A stretch of DNA of 64,000 nucleotides from Acetatifactor aquisgranensis (GTDB lineage: Bacteria; Bacillota; Clostridia; Lachnospirales; Lachnospiraceae): contig NZ_CALPDH010000005.1 in NCBI RefSeq assembly GCF_943193215.1, forward strand, positions 1 through 64,000, in the 5' to 3' direction. Made by a program: the position numbers and the translations under genes. This document shows positions 42,915 to 51,738 of the stretch, piece after piece (position 1 is the first letter of the stretch; each line of letters begins with the position of its first letter). The notes under the pieces were generated by a model that did no database searches, had not been told where the DNA came from, and was given only the letters and a program-made list of their open reading frames with translations.

Positions 42915-44948
42915 ATGGGCGGAAGCGCAGATGCCAGAAATGCCTCCAAAGCGGCGGGCAAGCTCATCAGTAAGGAAATGTATGAACTGTTGAAACTGGC
43001 AGAGGAAGAACAGGGGCTGGATGAGAGCGGAATTGTCAGAAGAATCGAATGGAGATGCGATTTTGAAGATACCGCGGAGGAAATCAGAGACTTCTATTTC
43101 GGGGAAAAGAACTGTGTCATTCCTGTCTTCGGGACAGTGGAACATGCGCCGACTGAAAAGATGAAAAATAACAATGTAAACGTGAGGAACATTGCGGATA
43201 TCAGAGGGTTCATGGAAATAATCCGTAAAGAAAATGTTCTTTTCGCAGTTGTCGATTACATACATGGTCTTGAAAATGCGGAAAACGAGCTGGATGTTGA
43301 GGATGTCAGGACGATTGGACGGGATGTTTTCTTAAGGCTCCGAGAGGAAGATAAAGAAGTTCCGGTGTATATTTTAGACGGAATCCGTGGACATTACTAT
43401 ACGGAAAAAGAAAAGAATGCTCTTATGAAAAAAGGGGCCGCGGGATTTATCGAGAGCAAGAGGTTTGGAAAACAGCTGGAGAGAACCTACATGGATGTAT
43501 GCTGCCGGGTGGTGATGGAGACATTGACAGAGAGGCATCAGGTCCTGACGTATGGAACCAAAAGAGAATTTGACACGAAAGCCAATGTGGGAAGTATCAT
43601 TTTCTGCGATTTCAAGTTAGAAACAGCGGTGGAGTCCGAGGATAAGTCTGCGATGCTGTCCGATGATTTGCGTCCGAATAAAAGCTGGAATGATATTTTT
43701 GTGTCAAAGGATCTCAAAAGGGAGCTTGAATTTTTCATTCAATATCTCCGGAAACCTAAGGAGTATAAGAAAGCAGGCGTGAAGCCGAAAGGAGTTCTGC
43801 TGTATGGCCCTCCGGGAACCGGAAAGACTCTTCTGGCAAAAGTCGCGGCCGCGGAATCAGGGGTGAATTTCCTGTCCGTCAGCGCAAGCGAGTTGTTTAA
43901 CGGAGGCCCTGAGAAAGTACAGGATGAATTTCGTATTGCGAGAAAATATGCACCTGCCATCCTGTTCATTGATGAAATTGAGGCCATAGGTACAAAACGG
44001 GAATACTCAGCGGTGCCGAATCCGATCCTGAACGCGTTGCTGGTCGAGATGGATGGATTTATCAGCAGGGATGACAAGCCGGTATTTGTCATGGCGGCTA
44101 CGAATTATATAGAAAAAATTGACTTTGCTCTCATACGTCGTTTTGACAGGTTGTTCGAGATGGGCACTTTGGATGAAAAAGAAAGGAAGCTGCAGCTGGA
44201 GAGACTCATTAAAAAGCAGAGCGACAGGTTTGATATCTCGGATGAAATGGTGAAAAGCATTGTTGACAGGTCTAGGGGATTGGCTCCGGCAAAACTCGAG
44301 AAAGTAGTCGAGGCAGCTTTGCGGGAGGGAATCCGGTCAGGCCAGGTCATTAAGGACGACTTGTTTGATGAGATATTCGAGAGATGTATTCTGGGGGAGG
44401 AAAGGGTTGACAGGTCTCCCGGAGAGAGGGCGCGCACCGCGTATCATGAGGCAGGGCATGTCCTGATTGAGCTCTACTATGGCAGGACGCCTACTTATAT
44501 GAGCATTGTGGCAAGAGGGAATCACGGAGGATATACGCAATTTGGAACAGAGGGATGGGATTCGACCCAAAAATATTATCTGGAGAGGATCAGTGCTGCA
44601 TTAGGAGGCAGAGCTGCCGAAATGGTATATAAATATGGCCTGACATCCGGTGCGGCCTCCGATTTAGATAGTGCTAAGGAGATTGCTGCGAATATGGTGT
44701 GTAAGTTCGGAATGTATGAAGAAGAAATCGGTTTGGCCGTGATTGAAGCAGAAGAACTTAAATATAACCAAAAGGCAAAAGAGCTCATCAACCGAATTTT
44801 ATCAGAACAGTTGGAGGAGGCAATAAACATAATTGAAGCGAATAAAGATGCGATGGAACGTCTGGTGAAAGCGGTCATGGAGAATGGGAAGAAGTATCTG
44901 ACCAAGAAAGAAATCCTGGAGGCGGCAGGCGGGCTGAATAGAAAGTAA
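42915..44948 (+). CDS. FtsH-like soluble AAA+ M41 metalloprotease (C-terminal part)
   Basis: A 677-aa open frame in phase with the preceding gene. Its first residues (SMGGSADARNASKAAGKLI) complete the ClpB-like sensor-2 domain. Next is a receiver-like domain (VLFAVVDYIHG, VPVYILDGIRG, KGAAGFIESKRF). An FtsH-type AAA+ follows: Walker A GPPGTGKT near 298, Walker B ILFIDEIEAIG, arginine-finger segment ALIRRFDRLFEMG. Then an M41 peptidase with zinc site HEAGH (His511) and third ligand Asp in ASDLDSAKEIA. It has no transmembrane helices, unlike FtsH. ATG 42915 has no good ribosome site; GAGGAG at 42877 precedes a CTG. Ancestrally one protein of about 1,175 residues. Confidence 0.82.
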   Translation: MGGSADARNASKAAGKLISKEMYELLKLAEEEQGLDESGIVRRIEWRCDFEDTAEEIRDFYFGEKNCVIPVFGTVEHAPTEKMKNNNVNVRNIADIRGFMEIIRKENVLFAVVDYIHGLENAENELDVEDVRTIGRDVFLRLREEDKEVPVYILDGIRGHYYTEKEKNALMKKGAAGFIESKRFGKQLERTYMDVCCRVVMETLTERHQVLTYGTKREFDTKANVGSIIFCDFKLETAVESEDKSAMLSDDLRPNKSWNDIFVSKDLKRELEFFIQYLRKPKEYKKAGVKPKGVLLYGPPGTGKTLLAKVAAAESGVNFLSVSASELFNGGPEKVQDEFRIARKYAPAILFIDEIEAIGTKREYSAVPNPILNALLVEMDGFISRDDKPVFVMAATNYIEKIDFALIRRFDRLFEMGTLDEKERKLQLERLIKKQSDRFDISDEMVKSIVDRSRGLAPAKLEKVVEAALREGIRSGQVIKDDLFDEIFERCILGEERVDRSPGERARTAYHEAGHVLIELYYGRTPTYMSIVARGNHGGYTQFGTEGWDSTQKYYLERISAALGGRAAEMVYKYGLTSGAASDLDSAKEIAANMVCKFGMYEEEIGLAVIEAEELKYNQKAKELINRILSEQLEEAINIIEANKDAMERLVKAVMENGKKYLTKKEILEAAGGLNRK

Positions 44949-45004
44949 AATTTCCGCCTTTCATACAATAGTAGTGTGGAGAATAAAATAGATAATCTAT
45001 CGTA

Positions 45005-45048
45005 GGGGCATTTAGAAGATCGTAGGAGAACTTCTGAATGCCCCCTTT
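45005..45048 (+). terminator. Rho-independent terminator after the AAA+ protease locus
   Basis: GGGGCATTTAGAAG pairs along 14 bp with CTTCTGAATGCCCC (one G-U), followed by CTTTT. Confidence 0.8.
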
Positions 45049-45060
45049 TGAAATATCTGA

Positions 45061-45089
45061 TTGTGGAATAGTGCTGGCAGGGGTATAAT
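45061..45089 (+). promoter_or_regulatory. Repeated promoter module, copy 4
   Basis: TTGTGG-17 bp-TATAAT with the sequence CTGATTGTGGAATAGTGCTG, closely matching the modules before the nuclease-ATPase genes. It drives the MNT gene 33 bp downstream. Confidence 0.7.
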
Positions 45090-45121
45090 AAATACAGGAA
45101 TTGAATGTGGAGGTGAACGGA

Positions 45122-45451
45122 GTGCTGTCGGATGAGATGAGAGAGGAATTGGTACAGGGCCTGACGGATATCTTTAGAAATAACATTTCCATGATTATTT
45201 TATACGGCTCAGCGGCGAGGGGCAATGCGACACAGGAGAGCGATATTGATATTGCGATTGTTGTGAGGAGCCAGATGGATGATGCGACAAGGAGGCGCTT
45301 CTTAAGTTGGGCTGCCGACATGGACATTCGATATGAAAGAGTTTTTTCAATCGTGGATATACAGGAGACCAATATGAAGAAATGGGAGGATGTACTTCCT
45401 TTTTATAAAAATGTGAAAAAGGAGGGAATCATTTTATGGAAAGCAGCCTGA
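45122..45451 (+). CDS. MntA-type minimal nucleotidyltransferase antitoxin
   Basis: A 109-aa minimal nucleotidyltransferase. The GSx10DxD active site is intact: GSAARGNATQESDID near residues 30-44. In MNT-HEPN toxin-antitoxin pairs this enzyme adenylylates the HEPN ribonuclease and silences it (family knowledge). GTG 45122 is chosen because GGAGG lies 8 bp upstream; a TTG at 45101 is less likely. The HEPN start codon overlaps its end, as usual for these pairs, but the HEPN gene is broken. Confidence 0.82.
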   Translation: MLSDEMREELVQGLTDIFRNNISMIILYGSAARGNATQESDIDIAIVVRSQMDDATRRRFLSWAADMDIRYERVFSIVDIQETNMKKWEDVLPFYKNVKKEGIILWKAA

Positions 45452-45760
45452 AAGACTGGCGGGTTACCGATTGGCAAGAGCCAGGGAAATGCTGTCGGCA
45501 TCGGAAAGCAACTTGGAGATAGGGCAGTATAAAACATCTCTGAACAGGTCTTATTATGCAGTTTTTCATGCAATGCGTTCAGCTAATGCTCTGAAGAATT
45601 TTGACTCATCCAAGCACTCAGGGGTGATAGCATATTTTACAAAAGAATATTTGAAGGCGGTTATCATAAAAGAGAGTTCGTTTTGTAGAGAAAAATCTGA
45701 TTATGATGATTTCTATGTGGCAGGAAGAACTGAGGCAGAAGAAGGGGTGGTTCAGGAGAT
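45436..45760 (+). pseudogene. Decayed HEPN toxin gene
   Basis: ATG 45436 begins MESSLKD, then loses one base, so the frame that follows (LARAREMLSASESNLEIGQY) is only read from about 45471. The HEPN catalytic motif R-x6-H is still present as RSYYAVFH. Later, the segment KAVIIKESSFCREKSDYDD appears to lack about ten residues compared with typical HEPN proteins. The 3' end runs into unrelated DNA after AGRTEAEE. The gene is therefore frameshifted, internally deleted and truncated. Confidence 0.7.
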
Positions 45761-45764
45761 GCCG

Positions 45765-46278
45765 GGGAGTGAATAACGCTTTTCTGCAGTCTCTGCTGTC
45801 CGATGACCTGAAAGGGATGAATGCCTATATGAACAAGATTGCCCTTCAGACCTTCAGCTATTTTGACATGGGGACGAATCTTTCGGAACAGGAGCCGGAA
45901 CGGTTCTACCACGGTTTTGTGCTGGGGATGATGGTGGAGTTGTCCGACAGATATGTTCTGACCTCTAATCGCGAAAGCGGCTTTGGCAGGTATGATGTGA
46001 TGCTGGAGCCGAGACAGGATAAAGGAGCCTCTGATGCTTTGCCTTTGGATGCCGTCAAAAATAATTGCGGAAGAGATGCAATTATCATAGAGTTTAAGGT
46101 GCTGGATCCGGACGAAGAGGAGGAACTGGCTGATACGGTGCGGGAAGCGCTGAACCAGATTGAGAAGAAGCAGTATGAGGCCGTATTGCGGGCAAGGGGG
46201 ATTCCCTCAGAGCGAATCAGAAAGTATGGCTTTGCATTCTGCGGGAAAAGGGTTCTGATTGGGAAAGAGAAAACATAG
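45765..46278 (+). pseudogene. C-terminal fragment of an AAA-ATPase_like / PDDEXK_9 protein
   Basis: From NNAFLQSLLSDDLKGM the frame encodes the end of a nuclease-ATPase of a second subfamily. It has ERFYHGFVLGMMVELSDRY, the nuclease residues GFGRYDVMLEP, IIIEFKVLDP and ALNQIEKKQYE, and ends KRVLIGKEKT. The AAA half is missing. An upstream ATG (45703) fuses it in frame to the last part of the HEPN remnant, so a chimeric 191-aa protein could be translated. Catalytic residues are preserved. Confidence 0.7.
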
Positions 46279-46285
46279 GATTCTG

Positions 46286-46314
46286 TCATACCTCTTCGGG
46301 ATATTTCATACAAT
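46286..46314 (+). promoter_or_regulatory. Sigma-E-like promoter of spoIIID
   Basis: CATACAAT at 46307-46314 is a perfect sigma-E -10. TCATACC lies 14 bp upstream and fits the -35 consensus KMATATT at five of seven positions. In Bacillus, spoIIID is transcribed by sigma-E in the mother cell. Confidence 0.65.
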
Positions 46315-46343
46315 AGTAAAAAATATCCCACGGGGGTATTCCT

Positions 46344-46607
46344 TTGAAGGATTATATCGAAGAGCGTGCCGTCAGCATCGCTAACTATATCATCGACAGC
46401 AACGCAACAGTCAGACAGACCGCCAAGGCTTTCGGGGTAAGTAAGAGCACGGTACATAAGGACGTGACAGAGCGTCTCATGCAGGTAAATCCGGCCTTGG
46501 CGTCAGAGGCCAGAAAGGTGCTGGACCTGAACAAGTCCGAACGCCATATCAGGGGAGGGCTTGCCACGAAAGAGAAATATCTGCACCAGCAGGGCGGCGC
46601 GATGTAG
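46344..46607 (+). CDS. spoIIID: Stage III sporulation transcriptional regulator SpoIIID
   Basis: An 87-aa mother-cell regulator of sporulation genes. The helix-turn-helix is ATVRQTAKAFGVSKSTVHKD (residues about 21-40), followed by the conserved basic tail NKSERHIRGGLATKEKYL. Length matches the family. The start is TTG 46344, after CGGGGGT. A sigma-E-type promoter precedes it. Presence of this gene indicates an endospore-former or its recent descendant. Confidence 0.95.
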   Translation: MKDYIEERAVSIANYIIDSNATVRQTAKAFGVSKSTVHKDVTERLMQVNPALASEARKVLDLNKSERHIRGGLATKEKYLHQQGGAM

Positions 46608-46819
46608 CTGCCCAGGCTGCACATCCGCTGGAAATGAGAGAAAACGGAATAAGGAAAGTGAAGAATCCATCGGCAGACAAAGTAATCTGCAGATGGATTT
46701 TCATTTTGGCCTCATCTCAGAATCCGCCTGCCGGGAGCCGTATGTCTTGAAGCCGGGAAATATCTGTGATAAAATCAAATAAAAACGCAGAGGGAACCTG
46801 GTGGAAATGGAGGCGGGAT

Positions 46820-47437
46820 ATGCACATAGACAGAGAGGACATGCTGGAAATTACCAGAAGGATGACAGTTTCAAGGAATTGCTTCGGCAGGATAGCGGGT
46901 GCCTATATGGACGAGGAAGGCTATGTGGACGGCACTTTCAATACCCACTTTCTGAAGTTGACCGCCGCGGAGCGGACCAGGAATCTGAAGATAGCCAAAG
47001 CCATCCCCTTTTCCGATACAAATGTGGAACTGAAAAATTTCCGCTTTCATCCCGGAGACAGAAAGCCGGGAAGCATCTGGCAGCTGCTCATGGCATTGCG
47101 GGAGTGCGAATTGAAAAACGACGCGCTGCTGCTTAACCTGTATGAGTATCTCGGGGAGCGGTACCAGCCGGGTTTCCCATACTGTATCTATGTGTTTCAG
47201 GGGAACTATGATGTGCCCGTGAAGCGCAGCGACAAGGCGGAGCAGTGGGAGTCGGAGGAGGTATACAGTTTCCTGGTCTGCGCAGTATGTCCTGTGAGCG
47301 GGGATTACGAGGCAGGGATGCCGGACTGGGGATTTTTGTTCCCGGCTTTCAGCAACAGAAGCACGGATGTGGAGGGAATCAATATCTACTCGCCGGAGGG
47401 GAGACAGGAGGAGCTGGCCGGATTATTTATAAAATAG
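46820..47437 (+). CDS. DUF4317 family protein, short form
   Basis: A 205-aa cytoplasmic protein matching the DUF4317 pattern: DMLEITRRMTVSRNCFGRI at the start, LLMALRECELKNDALL near 94, then YDVPVKRSDK and FLVCAVCPVSGDYE. Family members are often about twice as long; this one ends after the first half (GLFIK). No function is known for the family. ATG 46820 follows GGAGGCGGGAT. A GC-rich hairpin follows the stop. Confidence 0.75.
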   Translation: MHIDREDMLEITRRMTVSRNCFGRIAGAYMDEEGYVDGTFNTHFLKLTAAERTRNLKIAKAIPFSDTNVELKNFRFHPGDRKPGSIWQLLMALRECELKNDALLLNLYEYLGERYQPGFPYCIYVFQGNYDVPVKRSDKAEQWESEEVYSFLVCAVCPVSGDYEAGMPDWGFLFPAFSNRSTDVEGINIYSPEGRQEELAGLFIK

Positions 47438-47450
47438 GGAGATGTCAGAA

Positions 47451-47488
47451 GCCCGCCGGGCAGAAAGTTAAGCTTCACGGCGGGCCTT
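47451..47488. terminator. Hairpin between convergent genes
   Basis: GCCCGCCG (47451-47458) and CGGCGGGC (47478-47485) form a perfect 8-bp GC-rich stem. Only short T-runs follow on either strand. Confidence 0.55.
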
Positions 47489-47504
47489 TCCGTTCTTTCA
47501 GGGC

Positions 47505-49331
47505 TCAGGTTCCCATTACATCTTCTGTATAGTACTGTGCCTGTGCATGCCACAGCTCATGGTATATGCCATTCTCATCGGCAATCAACGCCCCATGGCT
47601 GCCTGTCTGCACGATGCTGCCGGCATCGAACACTGCAATCTTGTCGCAGAAGCGGCAGGAGGCCAGTCTGTGGCTGATATAGATGGCCGTTTTGTCCCCG
47701 GCGATTTCATTGAAGCTGCTGTAGATTTCATACTCGGAAACCGGGTCAAGGGCAGCCGTGGGCTCGTCTAAAATCAAGAAAGGCGCGTCCTTGTAGAGGG
47801 CTCTGGCCAGGGCTATTTTCTGCCCTTCGCCGCCCGATATCTCGATGCCGTTTTCATCGAATTCTTTGTACAGATAGCTCTCCGTGCCCTCCGGCATGGC
47901 TGCCAGGCGCTCCCCGAAGCCTGCCCTTTCCAGGCACTGCATGGCCCTTTTTCTGTCATATTCGGGGCTGACGGCCACGTTCTGCCCCAGGCGGAAAGCG
48001 AAGAGCTTAAAGTCCTGGAACACGATGGAGAAGATGGACATATATTCATCGTAGTCGTACTTTTTGATATTGACCCCATTCAACAGAATCTCTCCCTCCG
48101 TAGGATCGTAGAGGCGGCACATGAGCTTGATGAAAGTGGTCTTGCCGCTGCCGTTCTTGCCTACGATGGCCAGTTTCTCCCCTATCTTGAATTTCAGGTT
48201 CACATGGCGCAGGGCATAGGTGTCGGTATTGGGATATCGGAAAGACACGTCACGGAATTCCACAAAGTACTCGTTGTCATCCCGTTTCTCCACAGTCAGG
48301 GAGCCCTGATACATGGGATTGGGGATGTCCAGATAGGAGAAATAGCGCTTTAAGTAGGTATGGTTCACCAGAGCCCTCTGGACATTTGCCACAGCTTCGG
48401 AGGCAGCGGTGAGCAGCAGCATGACGCAGGACACATAGCGGGCGATGGAGCCTACGGTAATCTGGCCGCAAAGCGCCGCGTAGAGGAGTATCATGTAGAC
48501 ACAGAACCGCAGGACATGGTTCATGGCCTCATCCGCCGCTTTCAGAATGGCCTGCTTCCGGCACATTTCCAGAGAGTGCCGGTGGTATTCCGTCATAGTG
48601 TCCGTAATGAGGGCCAGCAGGCCGTCGGACATGCCATAGAGGCGGATATCCTTGCCGCTGCTGTAGTGGCCGATATAGTCATAGTATTTCCCGTTAAAGA
48701 CATTCATGTGGACGGCAACGTTCATGAAGTGGCTGAACATGCTCTCGCTTTTCCTGGAGGTGAGCGCCCCGCACAGAATGGTGAGCAGGATGCCGCCCAC
48801 GAACCCCAGCTTCACCAGGAAAGGGATCCCCTCCAGAAAGAAGAAAGACAGGGTCAAGGAAAGGGAGGCGAGGATTCTGGTCACGCTGAAGACGAGCTTC
48901 TCCGTAGAGGACGTCAGATACCACAGGTCGTAGCCTGTCTGGGATTCCATAGCGATTCTTTTCCGCAGAAGCGTCACCTCCGGATCCTCGATGGAGGCAT
49001 AGGCCATCTGCATGGCTTTCTCAGAGAAAGCCCACTGCTCGCTTAAGTATAACTCATTGTCGGCAATGTCCCGCTTGGAGATTAGATAGGCGCTTGCGAG
49101 ACTCATCAGGAAAACGATTCCCACCGTGAGGGCTACATAGAGCGCCAGCGTCTGCACAGGCTGCCTTTCATAAAGCGCATCTATGAGCCGTGCCGAAAAG
49201 TAGATAGGCACATAGGGCAGCAGGCTCTGGAGGAATGCGTTCAGTATAAGGCATGTGGCATAGGCCCTGCTCAGGGAAAAGAGATGGCGTATGGCCCTCT
49301 TGGAAATCTGGATATGTTCTGATAATGTCAT
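47505..49331 (-). CDS. ABC exporter half-transporter B (permease-ATPase fusion)
   Basis: A 608-aa half-transporter. Residues 1-320 hold about six membrane helices; the C-terminal ATPase has Walker A GKNGSGKTT, signature ISGGEGQK, Walker B FLILDEPTAALD and H-loop ISHRLAS. It forms a likely heterodimer with the gene immediately upstream (49425-51260). The family exports peptides, lipids or drugs. Neither protein has a C39 peptidase domain. A nearby LytTR two-component system suggests peptide export or signalling. Ribosome site CGGGAGGG precedes ATG 49331. Confidence 0.88.
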   Translation of the reverse strand: MTLSEHIQISKRAIRHLFSLSRAYATCLILNAFLQSLLPYVPIYFSARLIDALYERQPVQTLALYVALTVGIVFLMSLASAYLISKRDIADNELYLSEQWAFSEKAMQMAYASIEDPEVTLLRKRIAMESQTGYDLWYLTSSTEKLVFSVTRILASLSLTLSFFFLEGIPFLVKLGFVGGILLTILCGALTSRKSESMFSHFMNVAVHMNVFNGKYYDYIGHYSSGKDIRLYGMSDGLLALITDTMTEYHRHSLEMCRKQAILKAADEAMNHVLRFCVYMILLYAALCGQITVGSIARYVSCVMLLLTAASEAVANVQRALVNHTYLKRYFSYLDIPNPMYQGSLTVEKRDDNEYFVEFRDVSFRYPNTDTYALRHVNLKFKIGEKLAIVGKNGSGKTTFIKLMCRLYDPTEGEILLNGVNIKKYDYDEYMSIFSIVFQDFKLFAFRLGQNVAVSPEYDRKRAMQCLERAGFGERLAAMPEGTESYLYKEFDENGIEISGGEGQKIALARALYKDAPFLILDEPTAALDPVSEYEIYSSFNEIAGDKTAIYISHRLASCRFCDKIAVFDAGSIVQTGSHGALIADENGIYHELWHAQAQYYTEDVMGT

Positions 49332-49424
49332 AAATATACCCTCCCGCGCACTATAATGCGCTCATATAAATTCGTAACATTTTATTCATAATAGCTGTAC
49401 AGGACAATAGAAATAAGATGGTGC

Positions 49425-51260
49425 CTAGAACTCCTTCTCACACTTGTACCAGCAGCTTTGCTTTTCATAGAGGCTCGCATATTCGCCTCCCAGAGCTACC
49501 AGTTCCTGATGGGTTCCCTCCTCCGTGATCCGCCCGTCTTTCAGATAGAGGATTCTGTCGCAGAACTGGGTGGAGGCCAGTCTGTGGGAGATGAACAGGG
49601 ATGTCTTGGACTTTGTCATTTCCTGATACTGCAGATAGATCTGGTTCTCGGCGATGGGGTCCAGGGCCGCGGTAGGCTCATCCAGCACCAGGATGGGCGC
49701 GTCCTTGTAGAGGGCCCTGGCCAGCATCAGTTTCTGGGCTTCGCCGCCGGAGAGATCGATGCCGTCCGCATAGAGCTGTTTGTCCAGCCTGGTGTGGATG
49801 CCCTGGGGGAGGGAGGAGAGCTTTTCGCCCAGCCCCGCCAGCTTCATGCACTCTTCGGCCCGGGTAAAGTCCGTGCTGCCCCTGATTTGTCCGGAGACTG
49901 TCTCCGCCAGGGTAAAGAACCCGGTCTGCACATCCTGGAACACGGGAGAGAACAGGCGGTAATAGTCTTTCCGGCGGAATTTCCGGAAAGAGACGCCGTT
50001 TATTTTGATGTCGCCCTCTGTGGGCAGGTAAAGTCCGCACAGGAGTTTTACCAGGGTGGTCTTGCCCGCGCCGTTTAAGCCTACCAGAGCCACTTTCTCG
50101 CCGGGCTTCACGGTCAGCTCTAAGTCTGTCAGGGTGTCGGTTTCGGCGCCCTTATAGCGAAAAGAGACATGCTCGAAAGTGATTTCGGGGGCGCTGTGGA
50201 GATAGGGCTCTGCGTCTGTCTCCCCGGTGCCGTCCTGCTCCGGCAGATCCAGATACTGGCGGAAATCGCAGAGGTTCAGGCTGGTGGAGCGGATGCCGCT
50301 CCACTCGGTCATGATATTGCCGATGAAAGAGGCGAACATGGAGATAGCCGAGAAGTACAGGAGGAATCTGTCCACGGTAAGCTCTCCCTGAAGCGTCATT
50401 TCGATTAGCAGCGCGTAGGCGGCGCCGTCCCGCAGCAGGATGACGAGCAGGTCTGCTATCCGGGAGAGGAAGCTTCTCCAGACAAGCTGTCGGTTCCAGA
50501 AAGAGCGCTGGGAGCACAGGTCGGAGTAGACCTGCCTGAACCATCCGGCGCAGCCATAGATGCGGATGTCCTTGCCTGCCCTGAAATCGGCGGTCTCGCC
50601 CTGGACATACCACAGCCTGCGGTCGATGTCGGTCCATTTATCGCGGTGGGCGTACTCCCAGTTCCGGTAGGCTCTGGCGCAGAGCCAGTTGACTATGGGA
50701 GCGATGGTCAGAATCGGCACCAGCAGGGGACTGACGAAAGAAATCACCGATCCGAACAGGAGATAGCAGAGGACATTCTCTATCAGCTTCATGCTTCGTC
50801 TGGGCACGTCTGCCACAGGCAGCACTCCGTTCCACCGTTGTGTGGCCCTGGCGGCTCTGTCGCTTAAGTCCCGGATATCCTTGCTCTCGTAGTCCTGGAA
50901 AAAGCAGGTCATGGACTTCCTGTCCGAATCCACGTTTTTGTAGAAACTATATTCTGACAGGTAATAGGTTTCGGAGAGCTTCTCGCAAAAGGTGCGCAGT
51001 GCGCTTGCCAGGAGCATCACCGCGATGACCAGGCCTACCCTGAGGGCCATATGGCGCAGGGAGGCCCCTCCTGTGACCAGGGCCACCGCAAGGGAGGGAA
51101 GATAGACCTCCGTGTAGGAGAGGCATACGCTCAGCGGCACCTCCAGCGCCATCAGGAGAAAGCATACGGGCGCTTTCCTGAGGATTTCCCGGAAGCTCCA
51201 GAGGGCGTTGTCCAGGGTGGAACGGTAGGGCCTGACTTTTGTTTTTCTGTTTTCTTTCAT
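49425..51260 (-). CDS. ABC exporter half-transporter A (permease-ATPase fusion)
   Basis: A 611-aa partner of the downstream half-transporter, with the same layout. The N-terminal membrane domain starts after a basic leader. ATPase motifs are Walker A GLNGAGKTT, signature LSGGEAQK, Walker B ILVLDEPTAALD and H-loop ISHRLAS. Both ATPase sites look canonical, with the Walker B Glu present, so this is not an obviously degenerate-site heterodimer. The gene is first in the minus-strand pair, with AGGAGA before ATG 51260. Substrate unknown. Confidence 0.88.
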   Translation of the reverse strand: MKENRKTKVRPYRSTLDNALWSFREILRKAPVCFLLMALEVPLSVCLSYTEVYLPSLAVALVTGGASLRHMALRVGLVIAVMLLASALRTFCEKLSETYYLSEYSFYKNVDSDRKSMTCFFQDYESKDIRDLSDRAARATQRWNGVLPVADVPRRSMKLIENVLCYLLFGSVISFVSPLLVPILTIAPIVNWLCARAYRNWEYAHRDKWTDIDRRLWYVQGETADFRAGKDIRIYGCAGWFRQVYSDLCSQRSFWNRQLVWRSFLSRIADLLVILLRDGAAYALLIEMTLQGELTVDRFLLYFSAISMFASFIGNIMTEWSGIRSTSLNLCDFRQYLDLPEQDGTGETDAEPYLHSAPEITFEHVSFRYKGAETDTLTDLELTVKPGEKVALVGLNGAGKTTLVKLLCGLYLPTEGDIKINGVSFRKFRRKDYYRLFSPVFQDVQTGFFTLAETVSGQIRGSTDFTRAEECMKLAGLGEKLSSLPQGIHTRLDKQLYADGIDLSGGEAQKLMLARALYKDAPILVLDEPTAALDPIAENQIYLQYQEMTKSKTSLFISHRLASTQFCDRILYLKDGRITEEGTHQELVALGGEYASLYEKQSCWYKCEKEF

Positions 51261-51456
51261 ATGTGTCGTCTCCTGTCTTTTGATTCTGCGATTGCTGTAC
51301 GGTTTTTCGCGGGCAGATCTGCCGGATGATTTTGGGCTGTCCGGGAAAAGGCGCTGTGGCAGTTTGTTTCTTTTATTTTATCGCAGAATGGCGCGGAATA
51401 ACAGACTGTGCACGAATTGCTTTTGACAGGGCACGAATTGCCTTTTGTAACTTTGT

Positions 51457-51720
51457 AAGTTTATCCCGGCGGAGCTGGCGAGGCTGCATGAGATGGTGAT
51501 GGAAGTGAAGGCTGACAGGGAAGTGGGGCTTGCGTATATGAAATCCTGGGAATCCGAAAAGCGCATAAAAGAGAAGAAAAAGGCAGAGGCCATATATACC
51601 CAGACAGATATGGATGTGCTGAACCAGTGGCTGCTGCTGGCGGCAGGGGCAGGGAACGTGGAGGAATTCATCAATGGCATGCATTCCGGGACAGGCCGGT
51701 GCCCAAAAACGGTGGAATAG
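51457..51720 (+). pseudogene. Rpn-family C-terminal remnant
   Basis: The frame reads IPAELARLHEMVMEVKADRE, then GLAYMKSWESEKRIKEKKKA. This resembles the C-terminal part of Rpn/PD-(D/E)XK transposase-like proteins (a helix with YMKSWE, then charged repeats). The nuclease core is missing. The rest of 51261-51738 shows nothing else I can name. Confidence 0.45.
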
Positions 51721-51738
51721 GGGCGGCAAAGGGCGAAC

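Noticed and set aside
44962..44969. Second sigma-E promoter (CATACAAT) after the AAA+ protease gene
   Set aside because: No fitting -35 and no gene start downstream before a terminator.
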